Shown: piece after piece, positions 1-7,165 of the stretch
Layout of the letters: every line of letters starts with the position of its first letter
How positions within the stretch are numbered: position 1 is the first letter of the stretch
DNA from: Candidatus Hydrogenedentota bacterium
Lineage (GTDB): Bacteria > Hydrogenedentota > Hydrogenedentia > Hydrogenedentales > SLHB01
Reading direction: 5' to 3'
Length of the DNA stretch: 14,945 bases
NCBI GenBank assembly: GCA_007136375.1
Contig: SLHB01000087.1
Coordinates: 1-14,945, forward strand
Notes under the pieces: generated by a model
The model's input: only the letters and a program-made list of their open reading frames with translations
What the model was told of the DNA's origin: nothing
The model's database searches: none
Translations under genes and position numbers: made by a program

Positions 1-2
1 AT

Positions 3-743
3 GTCGCCGCGACGACCATCGACGGCGCCCAGCTCCGGTTGTGGCGCGTTCCCGCGATGCCGGAAGTGACGAAATTCTTCGAGGGCCAAACCCTCTACAT
101 CGCCGACGGCCATCACCGCTTCACGACGGCCCGCGCGTACCGGGATGAGATGCGGGAAAAGGAGAAGCCCAGCGGCCTTCAACCCTACGACTTTCTGCTC
201 ATGGGCTTGGTTCCCATGGAAGATCCGGGCTTTGTGGTGTTTCCGGCTCACCGCGTGCTGGACCTGCCCGAGGGTTTGGATGCGGAGACAATAACGCGCA
301 AACTCGAATCAGCGTTCCACGTGGAACCGGCGGGCGAAGACATCGCGGACCGCGTGACCAACGAGTCCGGATGCGTCTTTGGCGTCGTTCTGCGCGGGGG
401 AAACCGTCTCTTCTTGCGGCTGAAGGAGAGCGTCGATCGCAAGAGCCTCCTGGGCGACGATCATGGACCCGCCTGGCGCGACCTCGACGTGGCCGTGCTG
501 CACCGAGGCATCCTGGAGCGGTTGCTTGGCCTTCCCGAGGGCGCGGAGTTCGTGTACGAGCCTCACGCCCCGAAAGCCGTTGGGCTGGTCACGGAAGGGA
601 AGAAGGACGCCGCGTTCTTGCTCAAGCATACGCGGCTGGAACAGATCAAAGCCTGCGCCGACGCCCGGGAGTTCATGCCGCAGAAGTCCACCTACATCTT
701 CCCGAAGCTTCCGTCCGGCGCCGTGTTCTACCGGCTCGCATAG
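3..743 (+). CDS. DUF1015 family protein, 3' part (5' end outside window)
   Basis: The reading frame is open from base 3, upstream of the first possible internal start (TTG at 39), so the gene begins outside the window and only its C-terminal 246 residues are seen. The segment from base 24, coding for DGAQLRLWRV, followed by LYIADGHHRFTTARAYRDE, is the hallmark of DUF1015 proteins, whose usual length is about 400 residues. About the last 60% is therefore present. The HHR of the IADGHHR motif is the most conserved feature of the family. The biochemical role of DUF1015 is not established to my knowledge, so I assign none; the protein is probably cytosolic, as no membrane segment is visible in this part. 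The C-terminus (FPKLPSGAVFYRL) is complete, with a TAG stop. It ends 51 bases before a strong hairpin shared with the convergent pilus ATPase gene. Family call is confident, function unknown. Confidence 0.88.
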   Translation, partial: VAATTIDGAQLRLWRVPAMPEVTKFFEGQTLYIADGHHRFTTARAYRDEMREKEKPSGLQPYDFLLMGLVPMEDPGFVVFPAHRVLDLPEGLDAETITRKLESAFHVEPAGEDIADRVTNESGCVFGVVLRGGNRLFLRLKESVDRKSLLGDDHGPAWRDLDVAVLHRGILERLLGLPEGAEFVYEPHAPKAVGLVTEGKKDAAFLLKHTRLEQIKACADAREFMPQKSTYIFPKLPSGAVFYRLA

Positions 744-793
744 AGTCCGGAACGCGGAGGCCAACAGGAAGGCCGTCCGCGTGAGTGGGATAC

Positions 794-833
794 GAACCAA
801 AGAGGGGCCGCCGAAGCGGCCCCTCTTTGGTTC
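794..833. terminator. Bidirectional terminator hairpin between convergent genes
   Basis: A perfect 18-bp inverted repeat (794-811 with 816-833) closes on a CGAA tetraloop. The stem is GC-rich inside (GGGGCCGC) and A/T-rich at its outer edge (GAACCAAAGA and its complement), so either strand ends in a T-rich arm. It lies 51 nt after the DUF1015 stop and 21 nt after the pilus ATPase stop on the other strand, as expected for a shared terminator. A weaker interrupted stem (754-780, GCGGAGGCC with GGCC-G-TCCGC) precedes it. Confidence 0.85.
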
Positions 834-854
834 TCGGTGATGGCTGATGGCGGA

Positions 855-2348
855 CTAGCGATTGAGGACGCGCCGTCCTTCCGAAGACTTGATGCCGGAG
901 ATGACCCGCTCGAAGCCTTCCGCGTAGGCGCACGCGGAGATCGCTTCGTCGCGCTCCACCAGATCCGCTTGGTAGAGCTCCACGGCGTACTGGTCGAAGG
1001 TCTTCATGTCGCTGTCGGTTTCGATGATGTCGTGAAGCCGGTCGATCTCGCCTTCGAGGATGGCGTCGCGGACGAGGGGCTTGCCGCCGAGCAAGAGCTC
1101 CACGGCGGGAATCCGTCCGCCGCCTTTCCGCTTCAACAGGCGCTGACAGACAACGCCGCTCAGGGTGTAGGCCAACTCTTGGCGGATGAGATCGCGCTCC
1201 GTCTGGGGGAAGTAACTGATGATGCGGTTGACCGTGTCGACGGCCGTCATGGTGTGCAGCGTGCTGAAGACCAAGTGGCCCGTCTCGGCCGCGCTCAGAC
1301 CGGCGCGAATGGTGTCGACGTCGCGCATCTCGCCGACCAGGATAACGTCGGGGTCCTCGCGCAAGGCGCCGCGCAGGGCGTTGGCGAAGGAGAAGGTGTC
1401 CCGCCCGACTTGGCGCTGGGAGATGATGCTCTTCTTGTCCTGATACACGTACTCGACGGGATCCTCGACGGTGATGATGTGGGCGTGGCGTTGCGCGTTG
1501 ATGTAGTCCACCATGGCCGCGAGCGTGGTCGACTTTCCGCTACCCGTGATGCCGCACACCAGAAAGAGGCCGCGGTGATGCCCGCAGATGCCGCGAATGA
1601 GTTCGGGAATGTTCAGGTCCTCGAAGGCGGGGGGCTCTTCGGGGATGAGGCGGATGGCCAAGGCCATGGCGCCTTGCTTGAAATAGCCGCTGATGCGGAG
1701 GTAGCCCACACCGGCCGAGTGGTATTGAAAGCTGTTTTCCCGTTCGGCCTCCAGTTTGTCGATTTCCTCCTGGCCACCCAACTGATAGACGAGCTCGCGC
1801 ATGTCGTCCGGCGTCATGGGATCGTAATCCAGCGGCTGAAGGTCGTTGTCGATGCGGATGTATGGCGGCGCGCCAGCGCGAAGGTGGAGGTCGGAGGCGT
1901 TGCGGGCCTGCATGTCTTCGATGATGGAATTGATGTTGATGCCGGACGTCCGGTAGTGCTTGACGTTCACGTGCCACGACTGCGACCGCAACGTGCGGAC
2001 GCAAAAGTCCTCGATGACCTTGTCCACCGCTTGGAGTTGTTCGAGGTGGCGCCACTCGAAGGCGGGCAGCGTGAGCACGCAGGATCCGTTGGCCATCTGC
2101 ACGTCCGCGGGGATCTTGGTTTGCTGCATTGCTTCCTTGATCTTGTCGAGGTCGGCCTCGGCCTTGGGTTTGAAGGAGACCCGCAAGGCGTCAATCCGCT
2201 TGCCCATATCGGCGCCGCGCGCTTGCACCGTGCAGTTGTCCGTGCCGAAGTGCACATCGGAGGGGATGCCGCTGAGGCGGATGATTTGGGTTATGCCGAT
2301 GCGGAACACGTCGAAGATCGTGTTTGAGCGTTTTGTCCCGATAACCAT
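855..2348 (-). CDS. pilT: PilT/PilU-family type IV pilus retraction ATPase with N-terminal extension
   Basis: This is a hexameric secretion-type ATPase that powers retraction of type IV pili at the inner membrane. With the start at 2348 the protein has 497 residues against about 350-380 for usual PilT/PilU. All family motifs are present: SDLHLRAG (about 152-159), Walker A GITGSGKST (266-274), Asp box ITVEDPVEYVY (292-302), Walker B VILVGEMRD (335-343) and His box HLVFSTLHT (358-366). The C-terminus has a PilU-like MKTFDQYAVELY and not the PilT AIRNLIRE motif (here LVRDAILEG), so it may be a PilU-type accessory motor. Residues 1-137 precede the normal PilT start (ININSIIEDM) and match nothing I recognise. 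An in-frame ATG at 2471 exists, but a good promoter at 2462-2490 would lie over it, which favours 2348. No other pilus gene is in the window. Confidence 0.9.
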   Translation of the reverse strand: MVIGTKRSNTIFDVFRIGITQIIRLSGIPSDVHFGTDNCTVQARGADMGKRIDALRVSFKPKAEADLDKIKEAMQQTKIPADVQMANGSCVLTLPAFEWRHLEQLQAVDKVIEDFCVRTLRSQSWHVNVKHYRTSGININSIIEDMQARNASDLHLRAGAPPYIRIDNDLQPLDYDPMTPDDMRELVYQLGGQEEIDKLEAERENSFQYHSAGVGYLRISGYFKQGAMALAIRLIPEEPPAFEDLNIPELIRGICGHHRGLFLVCGITGSGKSTTLAAMVDYINAQRHAHIITVEDPVEYVYQDKKSIISQRQVGRDTFSFANALRGALREDPDVILVGEMRDVDTIRAGLSAAETGHLVFSTLHTMTAVDTVNRIISYFPQTERDLIRQELAYTLSGVVCQRLLKRKGGGRIPAVELLLGGKPLVRDAILEGEIDRLHDIIETDSDMKTFDQYAVELYQADLVERDEAISACAYAEGFERVISGIKSSEGRRVLNR

Positions 2349-2461
2349 GGTGAGTCCATCCTGTGCTTCGCCGCGTTGCGCGCGGTGTCTTCCCGGTTTT
2401 CTTGCCTTGTAAAACCGGCCCGGCGGGGGAGGGCGGTTGGCCGTTGTCTTGGATTGAACGA

Positions 2462-2490
2462 AGTCTAGCACGGGCCTCTAATGCAGTCAA
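2462..2490 (-). promoter_or_regulatory. Putative sigma70-type promoter of the pilus ATPase gene
   Basis: Reading the minus strand, TTGACT (2490-2485) is separated by 17 bases from TAGACT (2467-2462). This fits the -35/-10 consensus well. Transcription would start near 2455, giving a leader of about 107 nt to the ATG at 2348. The same hexamer type recurs upstream of the right-end ATPase gene (TTGACT-17-TAGAAT). Confidence 0.55.
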
Positions 2491-2631
2491 AAGCTCGGAG
2501 GCCCGCGCCGCCGCGTGCGCGCGCCGCGCCGCGCCCGGTCCTCGGCCGCGTCTTTCCGCGCGGCGCCATTGGCGTGAACGGCCCGTCTAACGGGGCTCAT
2601 GAGAATCCAGCCAACTTTGCCGAATCTGTCC

Positions 2632-2660
2632 TTGAATAAGATCGGGACCCCCGTTACCAT
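2632..2660 (+). promoter_or_regulatory. Putative promoter of the Gfo/Idh/MocA oxidoreductase gene
   Basis: TTGAAT (2632-2637) and TACCAT (2655-2660) are spaced by 17 bases. A start near 2667 would give a leader of about 120 nt before the ATG at 2786. The -35 is good and the -10 moderate, in an otherwise very GC-rich region. Confidence 0.35.
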
Positions 2661-2785
2661 ACTTGCCACGGGGAGGGCCTGCGCGGAAAGCAAAAGGGGG
2701 GTTCCTTCCAAACGTTAACCAACCGGGCAATCCCCGCCTGCGCCTCTCTCTACAAGTGGAAAGGCCATTAGGAGAACAAAGGACT

Positions 2786-4078
2786 ATGAGGAGAACAAGG
2801 CAGTACTCGAGGAGGCAATTCCTGAAGCGGTCGGCGGCCGCGGCAGGCGCTGCCGCCCTGGCGCCTGCCCTTGGATCCCTGCCGTCGAAGGTGGCGAGAG
2901 CGGTACCCGCCAACGAACGGATCAACATGGGATTCATCGGCATCGGCAACATGGGCAGCGGGCTCCTGCAGTGGTACACCAACAACCCCGAGGTTCAGGT
3001 GGTTGCCATCAGTGAAGTCAAGGACGACGTTGCCGAGTGGGGGAAGGAACGCGTGGCGGAAGTCTACGCGGACCGGGACGACCAAGGCAGTTTCTCGGGC
3101 GTCGACACCTACGTTGACTTCCGCGATCTCCTGGCGCGCGAGGATATCGACGCCGTGGTGATCGCGACGCCGGACCACTGGCACGGCGCCATGACCGTGC
3201 TCGCGTGTCAGGCGGGCAAGGACATCTACTGTGAGAAGCCGCTCAGCTTCGACGTGGGCGACGCCCATGCGATGGTGAAGGCGGTGCGGCGGTATGGCCG
3301 CGTCTTTCAGACGGGCAGTCAGCAGCGGAGCGATTGGAACTTTCGCTTTGGCTGCGAGCTCGTGCGGAACGGGTACATCGGCGAACTGGAGGAAGTCCGT
3401 TGCTCGGTGGGCGGCCCCTCTTGGGACCACTACCTGCCGCCAGAACCGGTGCCCGATGGCGTGGACTGGGACCGCTGGCTCGGGCCGTCTCCCTGGCACC
3501 CGTACAACTCCGAGCGCATCAGCGGGAGTTATTCGGGCGGGTGGCGGCTCATCCGCGACACCTCCGGCGGCATGATGACCGACTGGGGCGCCCATCACTT
3601 CGACATCGCCCAGTGGGGCATGGGCATGGACGGCCACGGTCCCGTGGAGATCTACCCGCCGGGCGTGGAAGACCATGAGTACCTGACGTACTACTACGAC
3701 AACGGCGTGGTTATGAAGAAGAACGGCGCCAATGGCGTGCTGTTCATCGGCAGCGAGGGCCGGGTCGAAGTCAATCGCGGGCACATCCAAACGTGGCCGG
3801 CGAATCTGATGGACGTGCGGCTCACGCCGGATGACGAGCGGCTCTACGACAGCTCCAACCACCGTCAGGACTGGCTGGACTGCATCAAGACCCGTCAGCG
3901 GCCCATCTGCGACGTGGAGATCGGCGCCAGCTCCATCACGGTGTCGCATCTCGGAAATATCGCCTTCTGGCTCAACCGGGGAATCCAGTGGGACCCCGTG
4001 GCGAAAGAAATCATTGATGACGCCGAGGCCAGCCGTTGGCTGAAGCGGCCCAAGCGCGAACCCTACGCTTGGATCTGA
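2786..4078 (+). CDS. Tat-exported Gfo/Idh/MocA family oxidoreductase
   Basis: The 430-residue protein is an NAD(P)-dependent sugar or inositol-type dehydrogenase of the Gfo/Idh/MocA family, predicted to act outside the cytoplasm. The N-terminus carries a perfect twin-arginine motif (SRRQFLK, residues 8-14), then an Ala-rich hydrophobic stretch (17-30). This implies folded export with bound cofactor, as in glucose-fructose oxidoreductase. The Rossmann dinucleotide motif GFIGIGNMG is at 49-57, and ATPDHWH at 128-133 and the family EKP signature at 150-152 follow. The C-terminal substrate domain includes TDWGAHHFDIAQW (265-277), typical of the large bacterial subgroup seen in Planctomycetota and relatives. 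Substrate cannot be told from sequence. ATG 2786 was chosen because it starts the Tat signal and has AGGAG at 2770-2774. The next gene, for a secreted HEAT/discoidin protein, follows 116 bases later and may be functionally linked. Confidence 0.93.
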   Translation: MRRTRQYSRRQFLKRSAAAAGAAALAPALGSLPSKVARAVPANERINMGFIGIGNMGSGLLQWYTNNPEVQVVAISEVKDDVAEWGKERVAEVYADRDDQGSFSGVDTYVDFRDLLAREDIDAVVIATPDHWHGAMTVLACQAGKDIYCEKPLSFDVGDAHAMVKAVRRYGRVFQTGSQQRSDWNFRFGCELVRNGYIGELEEVRCSVGGPSWDHYLPPEPVPDGVDWDRWLGPSPWHPYNSERISGSYSGGWRLIRDTSGGMMTDWGAHHFDIAQWGMGMDGHGPVEIYPPGVEDHEYLTYYYDNGVVMKKNGANGVLFIGSEGRVEVNRGHIQTWPANLMDVRLTPDDERLYDSSNHRQDWLDCIKTRQRPICDVEIGASSITVSHLGNIAFWLNRGIQWDPVAKEIIDDAEASRWLKRPKREPYAWI

Positions 4079-4194
4079 TACGCGCTATGGAGCCTCCTTC
4101 GCCGCGCGGCGGCGGACGGCGTCCATCGTTCAAGCTCACGAATACGGTGCTTCAGTTCCGCGCGAGCGGAATTACAACTATAAGGAAGGAAGTC

Positions 4195-6333
4195 ATGTTG
4201 AGGTTTCCGAGACACGGAGGCGCAAGATGCTGCTTTGCCGCGGTCTTCGCGCTGGTTGGGCTCGGACTCGTTGCTCACGCAGAGTCCCCCAATGTGACCC
4301 TCGACGAAGCGTTCGAGACGCTGAAGACCTGGGAAGCCGGCGATGACCCGGCGCACTTGGAGTTTCTTCACGACTACGTCGTCGAGGCCATCAACGATCC
4401 CGAGAAGAAGGAGCCGTTGGAAGACCGGTTCATCGATGTGCTGGAGAACGGCTCCACGGAGGACGCGAAAGCCTTCGCCTGCCGCCAGCTCTTTTTCTTC
4501 GGCACGGAGCGCTCCGCGCCGGCCTTGGCGGCGCTGCTCAATAACGAGCGGCTCTCCCACATGGCCCGCGGCGCCCTGCAGGAGATCCCCGGCGCGACGG
4601 CCACGGACGCCCTCATCGGCGCGCTCATGACCGTGAACGACACCCAGCGGATTGGCGTCATCCACTCCTTGGGCGTGCGCCGCGATGTAGAGGCGATTGA
4701 CCCGCTGACCTGGCTGGCCCGCCGTCCCGGCAATGACGCCGTGGCGAGCGCCGCCGTGACCGCGTTGGCGCGGTTCGACAGCGATCAGGCCGTGGACGCC
4801 ATCCGGGGGCTGCGCCAGTCCGTGGAAGGCGACATGCGGGCCGTCGTGGCCGACGCCTATATGGAAGTGGCCGAGCGGAAGCACGCCCAGGGCGACGCTA
4901 GCGCGGCCGCGGACATCTACTGGAGCCTGTACGACCCCGCCGAGCCGGTCATGCACCGCGTCGGCGCTCTGCAGGGCCTGTCCCGCGTTCGTGGCGCCGA
5001 AGCCGCGCCTGTGCTGTTGGAAGCGGTCTTGAGCCGCGACGCGCAAATCCGCGAAGCCGCGGTTACCGGCCTGCGCGAGGCCCCGGGCGTCACCGAAGCC
5101 ATTGCTGAGGCCGCGCCCGAATTCCACGAGCCTGTGCAACTCCAGCTCATCGCCGTTCTCGGCGACCGGGGCGACGCGGCCGCGATTCCCGTCCTTGAGG
5201 ACCTGATTCACGGCGCGGGCGGCGAAGTCCGCGACGCGGCCTTTGACGCCTTGGCCCAGGCGGGCGACGCGTCCGTGGTGCCGATGCTGCTTGAACTGGC
5301 GTTGGCCGACGACGCGCATCTGCGCGGCAAGGCCCGCGAAACCCTGATCGCTCTCGCGGGCAGCGACGTCGATGAAGCCATCCTCGCCGAGCTCGATAGC
5401 CTCGGAGTGGCCGGTCAGGTCGCCCTCTTGGAGGTTCTTGGCGAGCGGCATGCGCGCAATGTCACGCCCGCAGCGTTGGCCGCCGATTGGGCGAGCGCGT
5501 CGAGCGATCGCGTGCGCGTCGAGGTGATGGCCGTTCTGGGCGGATTTCCGTCGGACGAATCCCTCGAAGTCTTGAGCCAAGCCGCTGGCGACAACAGCCC
5601 CCTGGTGCGGCGCGCCGCTCTTGAAGCGCTGGCCGGCTGGCCGGATGACGCGCCCATGGACCACCTGGCGGACGCCGCCGGCGACGCCCCGACTGCATCG
5701 GAGCGGGCGGAAGCCTTGCGCGGGTACATCCGCATGATCGGGATGGAAGACCGGAGCGCCGACACGCTTGCCGAGCACTATGGCCGGGCCTTGGCGTTGG
5801 CGGAGCAGTCCAGTGACAAGATCGAAGTCCTTGAGCTTCTGGGCGAAGTCCGCGGCGAGGCCGCTTTGGAAGTCGCCGAGCGGTATGTGGACGACGACGA
5901 AGTGGGCGCCGCCGCGCAAGACGCCGTGGACAGCATCCGCGCCTTGCTTGCCGGACCCGAGTCCGTGAGCGCCTCCGTTAACGAGGGCGACGCCGGGAAC
6001 GCCATCGATGGCGACGCCAGCACCCGCTGGGGCACGGGCGGCTCTCAGGAAGGCGGCGAATGGTTCCAACTGGACTTCGGCGGGACCCGCGCCTTCGCCT
6101 CGTTGACGTTGGACACGTCGGATTCGCCCAACGACTATCCCCGGGGCTATGAAGTGTTCGTGGGAGACGATCCCGAAGACTTCGGCGACCCGGTGGTGGA
6201 AGGCGAGGGCGACGGCGAGGTGACGGTCATCGAGCTGAACGGCGCCTCCGGACGCTACCTCCGCATTGTTCAGACGGGCTCGGCCGAAGGCAACTGGTGG
6301 TCCATTCACGAACTCAGCGTTGAGATCGAATAG
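4195..6333 (+). CDS. Secreted HEAT-repeat protein with C-terminal F5/8 type C (discoidin-like) domain
   Basis: The 712-residue protein starts at ATG 4195 behind a strong AAGGAAGGA site. A Sec signal peptide ends with AHA at residues 27-29, so it is exported to the periplasm or cell surface. Residues of about 90-580 form an alpha-helical solenoid of HEAT or PBS-lyase-like repeats. Recurring units look like A-x-P-x-L-x-x-L, a short Asp/Gly loop, then V-R-x-A-A-x-x-A-L (for example AAIPVLEDLI with EVRDAAFDALAQAG, and SPLVRRAALEALAGW). Residues 587-712 form a galactose-binding-like fold: NAIDGDASTRWGTGG, then EWFQLDFGG, then RGYEVFVGDD, and GRYLRIVQTG near the end, as in F5/8 type C domains that bind glycans or polymers. 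The protein is strongly acidic. No catalytic site is evident, so a scaffold or polymer-binding role is inferred. The gene follows the exported oxidoreductase in the same direction and ends before a strong terminator. Confidence 0.88.
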   Translation: MLRFPRHGGARCCFAAVFALVGLGLVAHAESPNVTLDEAFETLKTWEAGDDPAHLEFLHDYVVEAINDPEKKEPLEDRFIDVLENGSTEDAKAFACRQLFFFGTERSAPALAALLNNERLSHMARGALQEIPGATATDALIGALMTVNDTQRIGVIHSLGVRRDVEAIDPLTWLARRPGNDAVASAAVTALARFDSDQAVDAIRGLRQSVEGDMRAVVADAYMEVAERKHAQGDASAAADIYWSLYDPAEPVMHRVGALQGLSRVRGAEAAPVLLEAVLSRDAQIREAAVTGLREAPGVTEAIAEAAPEFHEPVQLQLIAVLGDRGDAAAIPVLEDLIHGAGGEVRDAAFDALAQAGDASVVPMLLELALADDAHLRGKARETLIALAGSDVDEAILAELDSLGVAGQVALLEVLGERHARNVTPAALAADWASASSDRVRVEVMAVLGGFPSDESLEVLSQAAGDNSPLVRRAALEALAGWPDDAPMDHLADAAGDAPTASERAEALRGYIRMIGMEDRSADTLAEHYGRALALAEQSSDKIEVLELLGEVRGEAALEVAERYVDDDEVGAAAQDAVDSIRALLAGPESVSASVNEGDAGNAIDGDASTRWGTGGSQEGGEWFQLDFGGTRAFASLTLDTSDSPNDYPRGYEVFVGDDPEDFGDPVVEGEGDGEVTVIELNGASGRYLRIVQTGSAEGNWWSIHELSVEIE

Positions 6334-6400
6334 GACCGGGCCGCGTTATCTGGACCTGGACTTATCCCTGTAACATGTAGTTGGTCACCACCCATAAAGC

Positions 6401-6440
6401 AAGGCCCCGTCCGCCGGACTTTCCGGGGACGGGGCCTTTT
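6401..6440. terminator. Bidirectional intrinsic terminator
   Basis: A 12-bp perfect stem, AAGGCCCCGTCC (6401-6412) with GGACGGGGCCTT (6427-6438), encloses a 14-nt loop that can itself pair (CCGG 6414-6417 with 6423-6426). It is followed by TTTT on the plus strand and by a T-rich run on the minus strand. It lies 67 nt after the HEAT gene stop and about 29 nt past the stop of the convergent thioredoxin-like gene. Confidence 0.88.
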
Positions 6441-6468
6441 CCTATCCTAGGGGGAGTGAGCGCCGGGA

Positions 6469-7095
6469 CTACGCGCCATTCCCCATGAGCGCTTCAATCC
6501 GTCCGATCAAGCGCGTTTGCTTGGCCTCCGTGGCCTGCCCTTCCTCGGCATAGGTCACCTTTCCATGCCGGTCGACGACGTAGAGCCGCGCGGTTTCCTC
6601 GCCGCCCTCCAGCGCCGCGTAGACATCGCCCTCCCAATCGAGAAGGATGGGGTAGCCGAGTTGCCGCCGGAATGCGGAGCGGACCAAGCCGCGGAGCAAA
6701 CGGGGGACGCCAACAACCTTCGCGATGCCCCGGATGTGGACCGTGTTTTCAAAGCGCTCATAGAGGGGGCGGACCCAATCCTCCACGAGATCCGCGCCCT
6801 TTCGATCAGCGAGGACCAGAACGGTCACCTCTTCCCTGGGAAATTGATAGGCATGAAGATCGCGATGCTGGTCTTCCAGCGCGAAGGCGGGGACGCGCCA
6901 GCCAAGCGGCGGCGTTTCCTCCGTCCCGCCATCCCGCTCTCTTTCCACAGTAGCGGACGCCTCGCCCCGCGCGCCGGCCATGCTCCCGGTTTCCGGAGGG
7001 GCGTCGGCGTCCCCTGCGTGGGCGTTCAACGCGAGACCGGTGGACGCCAAAACGCATAGAAAGCTCAGCCGCCGGACAACACTGATTTGGTTCAT
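6469..7095 (-). CDS. Exported thioredoxin-fold protein lacking active-site cysteines
   Basis: The 208-residue protein has a Sec signal peptide (VVRRLSFLCVLASTGLALNAHA, residues 6-27; its only cysteine is inside this peptide). A low-complexity linker rich in Gly, Glu and Arg runs to about residue 62. A redoxin/AhpC-TSA-like domain follows: VPAFALEDQHRDLHAYQF, then the beta-strand VTVLVLADRKG (90-100), then GYPILLDWEGDVYAAL (147-162) and ARLYVVDRHGKVTY (169-182), the usual peroxiredoxin-like ending. The position where thioredoxins have CxxC or peroxiredoxins a peroxidatic Cys reads ADRKGADLVEDW, with no cysteine. It is therefore probably not a thiol oxidoreductase and may bind a partner or ligand. 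Start at 7095 is preferred to 7101 or 7149 because an ACAGG site lies about 7 nt upstream. The gene lies 70 nt after a membrane-protein gene on the same strand, suggesting an operon. Confidence 0.8.
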   Translation of the reverse strand: MNQISVVRRLSFLCVLASTGLALNAHAGDADAPPETGSMAGARGEASATVERERDGGTEETPPLGWRVPAFALEDQHRDLHAYQFPREEVTVLVLADRKGADLVEDWVRPLYERFENTVHIRGIAKVVGVPRLLRGLVRSAFRRQLGYPILLDWEGDVYAALEGGEETARLYVVDRHGKVTYAEEGQATEAKQTRLIGRIEALMGNGA

Positions 7096-7165
7096 GATCA
7101 TGCCTGTTTTGTTATACGCCAGAGGCGGGGATGGAGTTCCCGGAGTCACGCCCCGGTTGAGCGCG

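Larger units (their letters stand above)
2349..2785. other. Divergent intergenic region between pilus ATPase and oxidoreductase genes
   Basis: This stretch of 437 bases holds no credible gene. It contains a promoter candidate for each flanking gene (2462-2490 minus, 2632-2660 plus). Between them, at about 2498-2565, lies an extremely G+C-rich tract made largely of CG, GCC and GCG steps. A short inverted repeat (CCCCGT 2649-2654 and ACGGGG 2668-2673) spans the probable start point of the plus promoter and could be an operator, but this is weak. Confidence 0.5.

Noticed and set aside
837..2327. Long open frame of 496 codons on the plus strand opposite the pilus ATPase gene
   Set aside because: The minus strand carries all PilT motifs. 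The plus-strand translation matches no family and is a by-product of GC-rich codon use.
2498..2565. CG- and GCC-rich tract in the intergenic region, considered as a repeat or origin-like element
   Set aside because: No regular repeat unit and no A/T-rich unwinding region or DnaA-box cluster; it is best seen as compositional bias.
2768..3949. Open frame of 393 codons opposite the Gfo/Idh gene
   Set aside because: No motif and a His/Val/Arg-rich composition, while the plus strand has a full oxidoreductase.
4151..4178. TTCAGT-16-TACAAC considered as a separate promoter for the HEAT gene
   Set aside because: Both hexamers are weak and the start point would fall at the ribosome-binding site.
4063..6309. 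Open frame of 748 codons on the minus strand opposite the HEAT-repeat gene
   Set aside because: The plus strand has a signal peptide, repeats, a recognisable C-terminal domain and a strong ribosome site. The antisense frame is an artefact of biased third positions.
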